The notes under the pieces: generated by a model
What the model was told of the DNA's origin: nothing
Seen by the model: the letters and a program-made list of their open reading frames with translations, nothing else
Database searches by the model: none
Shown: positions 1 to 8,354 of the stretch, piece after piece
Layout of the letters: each line of letters starts with the position of its first letter
Numbering within the stretch: position 1 is the first letter of the stretch
Made by a program: the position numbers and the translations under genes
Source: Bog-756 sp963699345
GTDB taxonomy: Bacteria > Actinomycetota > Acidimicrobiia > Acidimicrobiales > RAAP-2
Length of the DNA: 64,000 nucleotides
Assembly (NCBI GenBank): GCA_963699345.1
Contig: CAVOTL010000005.1
Location: forward strand, 1,364,001 to 1,428,000
Direction of reading: 5' to 3'

Positions 1-256
1 CGGCCTTAACCAGTTGCAGGTGGTCCTTGGCCGGCGACCGGAAGGCCGGCTCGAGGGCCTGTTGGAGTTGCATGCCGACGCCGACGAGGACCTCACCGAC
101 GAGGTCCTCCTTGGACGGGAAGTAGTAGACGACGACTCGGTCGCTGATCCCGAGTTTCCTGGCGACGCGGCCGTAGGTGAGCTGGCTCAACCCATCGTCG
201 AACGCAACGGCCAGGCCGCCGTCGAGAATCTCTTCTTTGGTGTGCCGGTAGCCCAT
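1..256 (-). CDS. TetR-family transcriptional regulator (N-terminal part, cut by window start)
   Basis: The 85 visible residues hold the DNA-binding domain of a TetR repressor. They start MGYRHTKEEILDGGLAVAFD, followed by a helix-turn-helix (LTYGRVARKLGISDRVVVYY) and the usual FPSKEDLVGEVL segment that opens the ligand-binding domain. The C-terminal domain lies outside the window. The ATG at 256 is preceded by a GGGGG run. The gene is divergent from a SnoaL-like gene at 331, and the short intergenic region holds a perfect palindrome, so autoregulation and control of that gene are likely. The ligand is unknown. Confidence 0.85.
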   Translation of the reverse strand, partial: MGYRHTKEEILDGGLAVAFDDGLSQLTYGRVARKLGISDRVVVYYFPSKEDLVGEVLVGVGMQLQQALEPAFRSPAKDHLQLVKA

Positions 257-261
257 CCCCC

Positions 262-290
262 TTGATTGTAGTGACCACTGCGAATACCAT
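262..290 (+). promoter_or_regulatory. Putative sigma70-type promoter for the SnoaL-like gene
   Basis: TTGATT (262-267), a 17-base spacer and TACCAT (285-290) fit a housekeeping promoter reading toward 331. The TetR palindromes overlap the spacer and lie directly downstream of the -10, which would suit repression by steric block. Inferred by eye. Confidence 0.45.
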
Positions 291-308
291 TCTGTAGTGA
301 TCACTACA
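267..308. promoter_or_regulatory. TetR operator: perfect palindrome plus a degenerate copy
   Basis: TGTAGTGATCACTACA at 293-308 is a perfect 16-base palindrome. A second site, TGTAGTGACCACTGCG at 267-282, keeps the left half and part of the right half. The two sites start 26 bases apart. They lie between the divergent TetR gene and the SnoaL-like gene, the standard place for an autoregulated TetR operator. Confidence 0.7.
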
Positions 309-330
309 ACTAAGAGGAAGGGAGTTGGAC

Positions 331-723
331 ATGCCTGGACACGGGATCGAGCCCATGGAAGTGGTGGAGGCATTCCTCGAGTCAGCCGTACTCATGGAGT
401 TCGACGAGGCGCTGGCCGTCTTGGCCGAGGACGTCGAGTACACGAACATCCCGATCCTGACGGTGCGGGGTCATGCCGGCGTCCGGGAGGTCGTCGAACC
501 GTTCTTCGAGCCGATCCTCGAGAACGAGTTCCTGATCCTCCGCAAGGCGGCTGCCGGGCCGGTCGTCTTCCTCGAGCGTCTGGACCGCCATCGCCTCGAA
601 GATGGATGGCGGGAGCTTCCCGTCAACAGCGTGTTCGAGGTGCATGACGGGAAGATCACGGTGTGGCGTGACTACTTCGACCTCGCCACCGCGGCGACGA
701 TTCACGCCGGACTCCGCACATGA
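331..723 (+). CDS. SnoaL-like / limonene-epoxide hydrolase-type NTF2-fold protein
   Basis: A 130-residue single-domain protein with the sequence character of the SnoaL/LEH branch of the NTF2-like fold: an early helix around VVEAFLESAVLMEFDEAL, the strand DVEYTNIPILTVRG, and a closing INSVF-type strand (NSVFEVHDGKITVWRDYFD). The WRDYFD ending is typical of limonene-1,2-epoxide hydrolase relatives. GAGGAAGGGAG lies about six bases before the ATG at 331, which favours it over an in-frame TTG at 325. The gene is divergent from the TetR gene and overlaps the next gene by ATGA. The substrate cannot be read from the sequence. Confidence 0.75.
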   Translation: MPGHGIEPMEVVEAFLESAVLMEFDEALAVLAEDVEYTNIPILTVRGHAGVREVVEPFFEPILENEFLILRKAAAGPVVFLERLDRHRLEDGWRELPVNSVFEVHDGKITVWRDYFDLATAATIHAGLRT

Positions 724-1046
724 GCCGACCGATCGAGCATCCCGTGCCCCACCATCGCTCCACCCGGCAGCTCCTGGTGGTGGTCGTCCTGGTGTTGTTC
801 GGCGGCTTCACGGCGGCGGCCCTGGCGGTCGACGGGATCGTCGGGATCTTCCACGCCATCACGTTCAACCTGGTCTCCGTACAGATCTTCGTGGACCTCG
901 TGCTCGCCGTCGCCCTCATCGACGTCTGGGTCTACAGGGACGCACGGTCCCGCGGCCGCAACCCCTGGCCGTGGTTGGTGGCGTCACTGGCCACGGGCAT
1001 GTTCTCGCCGCTGATCTACCTACTGGTGCTCAGCCGGGTCGACTGA
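720..1046 (+). CDS. Small multi-pass membrane protein (DUF2834-like)
   Basis: A 108-residue protein with about three hydrophobic segments: residues 17-38 (LLVVVVLVLFGGFTAAALAV), a middle segment around VQIFVDLVLAVALIDVWV, and a C-terminal one around WLVASLATGMFSPLIYLLVL. The DARSRGRNPWPW loop and the phenylalanine/proline-rich last helix resemble DUF2834 proteins, but this is tentative. Its ATG overlaps the preceding stop (ATGA), so it is probably translationally coupled to the SnoaL-like gene and shares its TetR control. A hairpin terminator follows at 1092. Confidence 0.6.
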   Translation: MSRPIEHPVPHHRSTRQLLVVVVLVLFGGFTAAALAVDGIVGIFHAITFNLVSVQIFVDLVLAVALIDVWVYRDARSRGRNPWPWLVASLATGMFSPLIYLLVLSRVD

Positions 1047-1091
1047 GTCATTCGGACGACCCATCCTGTAGTCAGTAGGAGGCAGTTGAGC

Positions 1092-1113
1092 AGAGGGGCC
1101 TTCGGGCCCCTCT
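1092..1113. terminator. Hairpin terminator with TTCG tetraloop
   Basis: AGAGGGGCC, TTCG, GGCCCCTCT gives a perfect 9-base-pair stem with a very stable tetraloop. It lies between the end of the membrane-protein gene and the convergent gene ending at 1274, so it can serve both. There is no long T run, as is common in high-GC actinobacteria. Confidence 0.75.
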
Positions 1114-1273
1114 TGCGATCTCGGCGTTCCGGGGCGTTCTGGGATCCCGCGGCCGAGCCGGCATCCTGCCGGGACTCGAGCCATGACCGATCAGCCCTGA
1201 CCATCGGCGCGGGCCCCACGGCGTCGAGGAGACCGACTCGCGCCGGGGTGAGGTGGGCGCTGACGGAGCCGGG

Positions 1274-1828
1274 TCAGGGATAGACACCGCTCACGCAGAT
1301 GATGTACGTGAGACCGTCGGGAGCCGCCGCGGTGAGATTGGGCAGGTCGAAATCGCTCGTCCCGTTCCCGCCGTAGTTCGTACCCATCAACGAGTACAGG
1401 GACGGGTTCCCGGTGATCGTGAGGGTCTGCCCCTTGGCCGGCATCCAGTTCTCGGCCACCGCCTCGGAAGCGGTGAGGACGACGTCCCCGAGCGTGCACG
1501 GCGCCCCCGTGGACATTCCCGTGTACGACGGGTTGTCGTTGGTGCCGAAGATGCCGGTTGTCCCGGAAGGTCCCTGCGGGCCGGTCGGACCCGTCGGACC
1601 CACCGGTCCCTGCGGGCCGGTCGGACCTTGCGAGTTCCACGAGATCAGGGTGGAGCCGGCCTTGCAGGTCGGCGCCACGGTCCCCACGCTGGTGAGCTTG
1701 CCCTTGGCCAGGCAGCCGTAATACGTGGTGCCCGGTCCGCTGGCGGACGCCTCGGTCACTCCTATCGTCAAGCCGGTCGCGAGCAGAGCTCCGACGGTCA
1801 TCCCCAGTGCCAACGTCTTGAGTCTCAT
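1274..1828 (-). CDS. Secreted protein with collagen-like repeats and a phage tail-collar-type domain
   Basis: A 184-residue protein. Residues 1-30 form a Sec signal peptide (MRLKTLALGMTVGALLATGL ending ASAS). After a short Cys-containing segment (YYGCLAKGK, APTCKAG) comes a Gly-Pro-X stretch (GPTGPQGPVGPTGPTGPQGP), then a domain with the MPAKGQTLTITGNPSLYSL and FDLPNLTAAAP motifs of the tail-collar / microcystin-dependent-protein family. The ATG at 1828 has GGAGGTG seven bases upstream. The tail-collar domain is usual in phage tail fibres and in some surface proteins; no phage genes are nearby, so a cell-surface or adhesin-like role is more likely. Confidence 0.75.
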   Translation of the reverse strand: MRLKTLALGMTVGALLATGLTIGVTEASASGPGTTYYGCLAKGKLTSVGTVAPTCKAGSTLISWNSQGPTGPQGPVGPTGPTGPQGPSGTTGIFGTNDNPSYTGMSTGAPCTLGDVVLTASEAVAENWMPAKGQTLTITGNPSLYSLMGTNYGGNGTSDFDLPNLTAAAPDGLTYIICVSGVYP

Positions 1829-2396
1829 GGTTCCCACCTCCGGCCGGGGGAACCTTCGTCCGCCGACGCACCCATTGTGGGCCCGTTGTCCCGAACCGAC
1901 AATGAGCCGGCAGCTACCTCCGTGTGCACGACCCCGTCACTGCGGGCGGTTTCTTCGTGGCCGGGTTGTCGCGGGTGAATTCTCGGTGACGGGATCGAGG
2001 TCGGTGGCCGTGCCGGGCCGGTGGCGACGGAAGCGTGGCGGCGCCTCGTGGCCGGTACGGTTCGTGACCGCAGGGTGACGCCGACGTGACGGTTGCGCGT
2101 CCGCTGCACCTTCCCGTGCGTCCCGGCAGCCGGAGCGGCCCGACATCGAGGGTGGCGACGCCACGAACCGGTGTTCGGGCCCGAGCACTTCACGGAGCAC
2201 CGGGCTACCGTTACCCGTACGAGGGGCTCGGGGGACCCGGTCGTCCCGGGCCGATCGGGTGTAACGAATTGCGCTTCACTGACGTTGGGGGAAGTGGGGG
2301 CCGACGGCGGACTGGTGTCTGCCGTGCCAACGGACCCGTCCCGACGGAAGAGCAGCGCCGAACACCGCGGCGACGCGGAGCTAAGGACGTAGAGCC
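1829..2396. other. Gene-free stretch between divergent secreted-protein genes
   Basis: I see no supported gene in this stretch of about 570 bases between two divergently transcribed secreted-protein genes. It must carry promoters for both, but no clear -35/-10 pair, tRNA or strong hairpin stands out. Confidence 0.5.
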
Positions 2397-3275
2397 ATGA
2401 AGCGAACAGCACTCCTGGTAGCCATCGGACTGACCGTGCTCGGGGTGGGCACCGTCGGGACAGCCGGCGTGGCGTCAGCCGCCAAGCCCAAGGACCCGAC
2501 CGTCAACTCGATCACCCCGGAGCACGGCCCCCTGGGCGGGGGAACATTGGTGCAGATCAGGGGGAAGAACCTCGGCGGCGTCAGCGCCGTCGACTTCGGC
2601 ACCACCCCGGCAACCTCGTTCACGCCCGTCAACCAGAGTGAGGTCGACGCCTACTCTCCTGCCGGGTCCGGGACCGTCGACATCACGGTGACCACGGGCA
2701 TCGGTACGAGCGTCCCCGTGACCGCCGATCAGTTCACCTACGTCGCCACACCGTCGATCCAGCGGGTCGCACCCCGGGCCGGCAGCACGCTCGGCGGTAA
2801 CCGGGTGACCATCACCGGGGCCGGCTTCACCGGTACCACCTCGGTGGACTTCGGCTCGGTCGCCGGCATCGACCCCGTGGTGCAGTCCGACAGCGAGATC
2901 CTGGTCACGACCCCTGCCGAGTCGGCGGGGTCCGTGGACGTGTCCGTGACCTCGGCGACCGGCACGACGCCGACCGATCCCGCTGACGTCTACACCTTCG
3001 CGCTGCGCGTTCCCGTGGTCACCTCCGTCGCCAACGACGAGGGCCCCGAGATAGGCGGAACACCGGTGACGATCAGCGGGAAGGTGTTCACCCACGTGTC
3101 GGCGGTCGACTTCGGCCCGAACCCGGCGACGGACGTGGCCGTCGGCAAGCACGGCACGATCACCTGCCTGTCACCCGCCGGCACCGGAACGGTGGACGTG
3201 ACCGTCACCAACGCCTCGGGCACCAGCGCCGTGAACAGCCCGGCCGACGAGTTCACCTACACACCGAGCGACTGA
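2397..3275 (+). CDS. Secreted protein with three IPT/TIG domains
   Basis: A 292-residue exported protein. Residues 1-29 are a signal peptide (hydrophobic core ALLVAIGLTVLGVGTVG, cleavage near VASAA). The rest is three tandem IPT/TIG immunoglobulin-like repeats of about 85 residues, beginning PTVNSITPEHGPLGGGTLVQ, PSIQRVAPRAGSTLGGNRVT and PVVTSVANDEGPEIGGTPVT. Each has the G-T-x-V-x-I/x-G-x-x-F motif and a V-D-F-G turn. No catalytic domain is attached. Such proteins are usually extracellular adhesion or binding modules. The frame is intact. Confidence 0.85.
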   Translation: MKRTALLVAIGLTVLGVGTVGTAGVASAAKPKDPTVNSITPEHGPLGGGTLVQIRGKNLGGVSAVDFGTTPATSFTPVNQSEVDAYSPAGSGTVDITVTTGIGTSVPVTADQFTYVATPSIQRVAPRAGSTLGGNRVTITGAGFTGTTSVDFGSVAGIDPVVQSDSEILVTTPAESAGSVDVSVTSATGTTPTDPADVYTFALRVPVVTSVANDEGPEIGGTPVTISGKVFTHVSAVDFGPNPATDVAVGKHGTITCLSPAGTGTVDVTVTNASGTSAVNSPADEFTYTPSD

Positions 3276-3287
3276 TCATCGAGCCCG

Positions 3288-3719
3288 GTGGCTGACGGAA
3301 CCGGCCACCGGGCGGAGGAGCTGGGCGCCGACCAGCGCGACGGGGTCGTGACGCTGTGGCGGTCCGTCGGGCTCACGCGGCCGTGGAACGACCCGGACAC
3401 CGACTTCGACCGGGCCGTCGCGGGCCCGACGTCGGCCGTGCTCGGGATCCTCGACGGCGGGGCCCCGCTGGCCACGGCCATGGTGGGCCACGACGGCCAC
3501 CGTGGCTGGGTCTACTACGTGGCCGTGGCCGACGGCGCCCGGGGCACGGGCCTCGGGCGCCGGATCATGGCGGCGGCCGAGGAGTGGCTCCGGCGGGCCG
3601 GTGCCCCCAAGGCCCAGCTGATGGTCCGCACCGACAACGCCGATGCCGTCGGCTTCTACCGACATCTCGGCTACGAGGTGTCGGACACCACCGTCCTCGG
3701 TCGCCGGTTGGACGGCTGA
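3288..3719 (+). CDS. GNAT-family N-acetyltransferase
   Basis: A 143-residue GCN5-related acetyltransferase. The acetyl-CoA binding motif A is VYYVAVADGARGTGLGRRIM (RGTGLG loop). It is followed by MAAAEEWLRRAGAPKAQLMV and the C-terminal NADAVGFYRHLGYE segment that marks YpeA/RimI-like members. The GTG start at 3288 lies 13 bases after the IPT gene, so the two may be co-transcribed. The gene ends nine bases before a convergent hydrolase gene. The frame is intact. The acceptor substrate is unknown. Confidence 0.85.
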   Translation: MADGTGHRAEELGADQRDGVVTLWRSVGLTRPWNDPDTDFDRAVAGPTSAVLGILDGGAPLATAMVGHDGHRGWVYYVAVADGARGTGLGRRIMAAAEEWLRRAGAPKAQLMVRTDNADAVGFYRHLGYEVSDTTVLGRRLDG

Positions 3720-3727
3720 GCGGCGGG

Positions 3728-4438
3728 TCAGCCGCGCCCGTCGGTGCCGACGGCGGCCACGATGGCCTCGCCCAGATCGACCGGTCGGGTGAACTGCGGC
3801 CAGTGGCCGGTGGGGAGGTCGACATAGGTCACGTCGGTGAGGGCATCCACCTCGGCCAGGTCCGGATCGCCCTCGGCCAACCACAGCTCCAGCTGGGCGG
3901 CGGTGAACTCACAGCCGATCACCGTGGCCGGCACCGCGTGGCGCCGCTCGTCGGTCAGCACCTGGGGATCGGTGGCCACCCGGAGCGGTTCGGGCACGGC
4001 CCGGTCCCGGAACCGACGCCGGAGCGCGTCGTCGAGGTCACGCAGGCTCTCCTCCCCGAGGATCGGCCAATCGGGCAGCGGGATCTCACCGTCGACCACC
4101 GGGAGTCCGTCGTTGATGGCCCGACCCACCGGGAGCGGCACCGTGTCGACGTGGACGACCCGCACCACGGCGTCGGGCCGGGCGTCGGCCGTCGCATGGG
4201 CCACCGGGCCACCGCCGGAGTGCCCGACCAGCACCACCGGGGCACCGATCCGGTCGACCTCGGCGACCACCGCGGCGACGTGGTCGGCCAGCCGGATGTC
4301 CCGACGATCAGCGTCGGGTGACTCGAGGCCCGGGAGCGTGAGCGGATGGGCGGTGTGCCCGGCCGCCTCGATGACGGGCACCACCTCGTCCCAGGACGAG
4401 GCGTCGAGCCAGAAACCGGGGATCAGTACGACGTCCAC
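3728..4438 (-). CDS. Alpha/beta-hydrolase fold protein
   Basis: A 236-residue alpha/beta hydrolase. It opens with the first strand and oxyanion segment VVLIPGFWLDASSWD. The nucleophile elbow is VLVGHSGGGP (Ser in GHSGG), an acidic residue follows in the DALTDVTYVD region, and the catalytic His lies in LPTGHWPQFTRP. This resembles the RsbQ/salicylate-esterase-like class. The start is taken as GTG at 4438, because the first conserved strand begins directly there; no strong ribosome-binding site is visible, and the frame is open further upstream without conserved sequence. The specific substrate is unknown. Confidence 0.8.
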   Translation of the reverse strand: MDVVLIPGFWLDASSWDEVVPVIEAAGHTAHPLTLPGLESPDADRRDIRLADHVAAVVAEVDRIGAPVVLVGHSGGGPVAHATADARPDAVVRVVHVDTVPLPVGRAINDGLPVVDGEIPLPDWPILGEESLRDLDDALRRRFRDRAVPEPLRVATDPQVLTDERRHAVPATVIGCEFTAAQLELWLAEGDPDLAEVDALTDVTYVDLPTGHWPQFTRPVDLGEAIVAAVGTDGRG

Positions 4439-4512
4439 AGGGTCATCGTAGGGAGGGAGCGCCGTCCGTGTGCCCCCGCGGGGCGCCACCCGGGGTGCCT
4501 CCGGGGCCCGGG

Positions 4513-5157
4513 TCAGGCGTCCGGTCGGTCGAACTCCCCCGAGGCCATGAGGTCGGCCACCGCCGCTCCCCCGGGCCGGCCGGCCAGGTCGGCGATCACC
4601 CCCCGGCGGTCCGCCTCCGACTTGTTCTGGCTGAGCTTGGCCTTGGCCTCGACGTGCGACACCTCGATCTCGAAGGCGACGATCCCCCGCACCATCCCAT
4701 CGACGTAGCCGTCGGGGGCGTCGGTCACATGCCAGGGCTCGGGCCGGTCGGCCTCGTGGGCGTCGGTCAGGTCGGTGACCACGGCGAGGGTGACCGCGGG
4801 GTCGTCGGTCAGGCGGAAGGTGCCGTGGACCTGCACCTCGACGTAGTTCCAGGTCGGGACCACCTTTCCGGTCTCCGCCTTGGTGGCATAGGCGGAGGGC
4901 GACACGTAGGCCTGGGGCCCGAGGAACAGGGCCAGGCACGGTCGGGCCGAACCATCGCCGCGGGCCTGGGGGTTCGCCCGGGCCAGGTGCCCGCGCAGCC
5001 GCCACGGCCCGTCGGGCGGCTCGTCCAGCACCAGCGGCACGGTGGACGCCGTCAGCCCTCCGGCGTCGTGGGTGACGACCCGGGCGAGGGCGAACTCGCG
5101 GATCAGCCGGGCGATGGTCACCGGGTCGGTGACGTCGAAGGCCGGCACCCGGTGCAC
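4513..5157 (-). CDS. PaiB-like FMN-binding negative transcriptional regulator
   Basis: A 214-residue protein of the PaiB/FMN_bind_2 family, which has a split-barrel flavin-binding fold. Diagnostic segments are the start MHRVPAFDVTDPVTIARLI, the strand LRGHLARANPQ, the central ALFLGPQAYVSPSAYATKAE and VVPTWNYVEVQVHG, and the late IVAFEIEVSHVEAKAKLSQN. In Bacillus PaiB relatives act as repressors of protease and sporulation genes; in actinobacteria the role is not established. The frame is intact and of family length. The gene lies four bases after a response-regulator stop and reads the same way. Confidence 0.88.
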   Translation of the reverse strand: MHRVPAFDVTDPVTIARLIREFALARVVTHDAGGLTASTVPLVLDEPPDGPWRLRGHLARANPQARGDGSARPCLALFLGPQAYVSPSAYATKAETGKVVPTWNYVEVQVHGTFRLTDDPAVTLAVVTDLTDAHEADRPEPWHVTDAPDGYVDGMVRGIVAFEIEVSHVEAKAKLSQNKSEADRRGVIADLAGRPGGAAVADLMASGEFDRPDA

Positions 5158-5161
5158 GGCC

Positions 5162-5824
5162 TCAGAGCATCCTGCGCTCGGCGGCCCAGTTGGTCAGCTG
5201 GTACCGGTTGGCGAGCTGCAGCTTGCGCAGCACCGCCGAGACATGGCTCTCCACCGTCTTGGTGGAGATCCCGAGCTCGTGGGCGATCTCCTTGTACGCG
5301 TACCCCCGGGCGATGAGCCGCAGCACCTGGCGTTCGCGGGGGGTCAGCTGGTCGAGTTCGGGGTCGAAGCTGGGGGCGGGGGCCGGACCGTGCGTCGGGT
5401 CGGCGAAGGCATCCAGGACGAAGCCGGCCAGGCGCGGGGAGAAGACGGCGTCCCCCTCGGAGATCCGACGGATGGCCTCCACCAGGTCGGGACCCGAGAT
5501 GTGCTTGGTCACGTACCCCCGGGCCCCGGCCCGGATCACGTCGATCACGTCCTCGGCGGCGTCGGACATCGACAGGGCGAGGAACGACACGTCGGGGGCC
5601 GTCGGGAGCACCTGTTCGAGGACGGCCCGACCACCGCCCCCCGGCATGTGCACGTCGAGGAGGACCACGTCGGGGAGCCGTTCGAGGATCAGCTCCACGG
5701 CCGCCGCCACCTCGTCGGCCTCGCCGACCACGTCGACGTCATCGGCCAGTTCGGTGCGGATGCCCGAACGCACCAGGGCGTGGTCGTCGACGACGAAGAC
5801 CCGCAGTCTCGTGGCTTCGGTCAC
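5162..5824 (-). CDS. NarL/LuxR-type two-component response regulator
   Basis: A 220-residue response regulator. The receiver domain begins LRVFVVDDHALVRSGIRTEL, carries the phospho-acceptor Asp in VVLLDVHMPGGGG, and ends with GARGYVTKHISGPDLVEAI (Lys of the active site). The C-terminal LuxR helix-turn-helix is LTPRERQVLRLIARGYAYKE to ISTKTVESHVSAVLRKL. The GTG start at 5824 overlaps the TGA of the upstream sensor kinase (GTGA), so the pair is translationally coupled. The frame is intact. Envelope stress is a plausible signal, given the PspC domain of the kinase and the divergent PspC gene. Confidence 0.9.
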   Translation of the reverse strand: MTEATRLRVFVVDDHALVRSGIRTELADDVDVVGEADEVAAAVELILERLPDVVLLDVHMPGGGGRAVLEQVLPTAPDVSFLALSMSDAAEDVIDVIRAGARGYVTKHISGPDLVEAIRRISEGDAVFSPRLAGFVLDAFADPTHGPAPAPSFDPELDQLTPRERQVLRLIARGYAYKEIAHELGISTKTVESHVSAVLRKLQLANRYQLTNWAAERRML

Positions 5825-7114
5825 CGGTCCGTCGGGGTGCGGGGCAGCACCAGCTCCACCTCGGTGCCCGTGCCCGGCGCGCTGGCCACCGTCACCGTTC
5901 CCCCGTGGCGACCCAGGCGCTCGACCATCGAGCAGGCGATGCCCTGCCGGTCGGCGGGCACCTGGCCCGGCTCGAATCCCACCCCCAGGTCCCGGACGTA
6001 GGCCGACACCGTGTCCGGCTCGACCTCGACGAACACGGAGACCTCCGTGCACCCCGACCACTTGGCGGCGTTGACGGTGGCCTCCCGACAGGCCCCCGTC
6101 AGCGCACCCACGGCATCGTCCATGGGGCAGTCCCCCACCACGATGAGCTCGACGCCGACGCCGTAGCTGTCCTCGACCTCGCGCTCGATGCAGGCCAGGG
6201 CGTCGTCGAGGGTCTCGGGGCGGTCGCCGTGGCGCCCCAGGCGGGCCGGGTCGAAGAGCCAGTGCCGGAGCTCGCGCTCCTCCATCCGGGCCAGGCGCAC
6301 CACCTCGCGGGGGTCGCCCGCCGACTTCTGGATGAGCGAGAGGGTCTGGAGCACCGAGTCGTGCACGTGGGCGGCCATGTCGGCCCGCTCCTGGGCCCGG
6401 ACCCGCTCGCGGCGTTCGGTGGACAGGTCCCGCAGGGTGCGGGCCCACCAGGGTGCGAACAGGACCAGGAAGCCGCCCACGAAGAGCACGGCGCCGACGA
6501 GCACCCCGAACGCCGCGCCCTGGAGGTTCCCCATCCGGGACAGGTTGGAGACGCCCACCAGGATCAGCACGATCCCGACCGCCACCCGCAGCGCCACGCG
6601 CCGCCAGCTCTTGGCCGAGGTCGTCTGGAACCCCGGGGCGGCGTTCAGCCGGTCGCGCATCCGGGCCAGCTCCGCGGCGGAGGCCCCGCGCCACACCACC
6701 AGCACCCCGACGGCACACGCCAGCAGCGACAGGGCGGGCAGGCCGAGGTCGTTGACCCCGAAGGCGCGGGTCAGGAGGAGCACGGCGAGCAGGGCGGTCG
6801 AGAAGGCGAGCACGATCTGGAGCTCGCGGCGGTCCCCGACCACCCGCGAGGCGATGGAGTCGTCCTCGCCGGCCGCCGGGACCAGCACCCAGATGCCCAT
6901 GTAGGCGAGGAGTCCGGCCCCGCCGAGGGCGATCGACACCACGGCCACCACCCGCACGAGCGTGGGGCTGACCGCCAGTCGGGCGGCCAGATCCGGCGCA
7001 CACCCCGCCCAGCACCCGGTTGTCCTCGGAACGTCGGAGGGGTCGCTCCAGCCGGCGGGGCGCAGCGGCGGGATCCGCCCCGGGAGCCGGATCGGGACCG
7101 GGGGCGGCGCCCAT
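5821..7114 (-). CDS. PspC-domain sensor histidine kinase (NarL-partner type), frame broken
   Basis: Membrane sensor kinase for the adjacent response regulator. From the N-terminus: a PspC motif (RRSEDNRVLGGVCAG, then LAARLAVSPTLVRVV) with a membrane helix ending YMGIWVLVPAAGEDD; further hydrophobic segments (VLAFSTALLAVLLLTRAFG and others); a dimerisation helix with the phospho-accepting His in DMAAHVHDSVLQTLSLIQ; and an HATPase domain (REATVNAAKWSG, DLGVGFEPG, GTGTEVELVLP). The PspC motif and the rest are in different frames. Removing one base at about 6991 joins them as VCAG-LAARL. The start is the ATG at 7114. It resembles Streptomyces PspC-type kinases. Confidence 0.85.
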
Positions 7115-7309
7115 CCCGGGAGCGCCGCCGTCGGCGGTCGGCGGGGGCGGAGGGGACGAGCGGTGGCGGAGACGTGCGATGCGTCAATCCTTGCACGCGG
7201 CTCCGGGCCGGGCGATGGGGGACAACCCTGATCCGGACCCCGAACCCCGGGTGGCGCCCCGGGATGTCCCCGATTGCCACCCGGCCACCTTCGGGCGCAG
7301 AGTGCCGGT

Positions 7310-8268
7310 ATGACGGTCACCGAGGAACTGCCCCCCGCCGGACCCACCGGTCCGCCCCCCGAGGCCGGACCACCCCCGGCCCACCCGCCGGAGGAGGCGC
7401 CGAGCCGCCCCCGCTGCGGCGCAGCCACACGAAGCGCTTCGTCGCCGGGGTCTGCGGCGGCCTGTCCGACCGGTTCGACGTCGACGTCACCATCGTCCGG
7501 GTCGCCTTCGTGGTGGTGGCCTGTCTGTGGGGGGTGGGGATCGTGCTCTACCTGGCCCTCTGGGCCCTCCTGCCCACCAGCCCCGGGGGGCCGGCGGACA
7601 GCGTGGCCGAGGGCGACGGCGCCCCCGGGATTGCGGCACCGCACCCCGTCCTGGCTGGCGTACGTCCTGTTGGCCGGGGCCCTGTTCCTCGGCCTGATGA
7701 TCAGCTCTACCTGGTGGGGCGGTCCCCGGTGGGGCGGGGGCCTCGGGCTCGGCTGGCTCCTGGTCCTGTTCGGCGTGGTCGTGGTGGCCCTCCACCGGCC
7801 GACCCGTCGGCCGTCCTTCGGTCGGGTGCTGCTGACCCTGGCCCTCATCCTCCTGAGCGTGGTCATCCTGGCCACCGGGGCCTTCTTCGCGGCGATGGCC
7901 ACGACCGGGGTGCCGCTGTCCGGCGGCATCGGCCAGCGGGTGATCCAGCCCACGTCGCCCTCGCAGTTGCAGCCCGTCTACCGGCTGGCCATCGGGAGCA
8001 TGACCGTCGACCTGACCCACGTGCCCCTCGGCACGTCACCCCACACCGTCACGGCGTCGGTCGGCGTGGGCGTGCTGGTCGTCGACGTCCCCCGTCGGGC
8101 CGTCGTCGACGTCGACGCCCACAGCGGCATCGGAACGGTCAGCTACGGCGCCTCGGGACCGAACGGCTTCGCCGCCCCGATCACCGCGTTCGGCCCGGCC
8201 CGCCCCAGCTCGTGATCGACGCCCAGGTCGGCATCGGCCAGATCCAGCTCCAGCGCGACGGCTCCTGA
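7310..8268 (+). CDS. PspC-domain membrane protein with LiaF-like C-terminus, frame broken three times
   Basis: Envelope-stress type protein divergent from the PspC kinase. Start MTVTEELPPAGPTGP, then a Pro-rich stretch. A PspC domain follows in a second frame (RRSHTKRFVAGVCGGLSDRF, VTIVRVAFVVVACLWGVGIV, LALWALLPTSPGG). A third stretch returns to the first frame with several membrane segments (LLAGALFLGLMI, VLLTLALILLSVVILATGAF) and a LiaF/DUF2154-like beta-rich tail (IGSMTVDLTHVPL, GVGVLVVDVPRRAVVDVDAH). The last residues (VIDAQVGIGQIQLQRDG) are again in the second frame. All pieces are collinear, so I read it as one gene with indels near 7410, 7645 and 8205. Confidence 0.8.
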
Positions 8269-8354
8269 GCCGGGCCCGGCCCGTGGTCGCGGGCCGTCCG
8301 GTGGTCGGGTGCGGCCGGGTCGGTGACGCGGGGTCGGCTCGGTAACCTGGGTCG

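Noticed and set aside
1274..1828. A prophage remnant suggested by the tail-collar domain
   Set aside because: The protein has a Sec signal peptide and Gly-Pro-X repeats, and no neighbouring phage gene exists.
5905..8268. Very long plus-strand open frame antisense to the kinase
   Set aside because: It is Gly/Pro/Arg-rich, matches no domain, and is the usual high-GC shadow of the minus-strand kinase; only its last part (7410-8268) overlaps real PspC sequence, already assigned.
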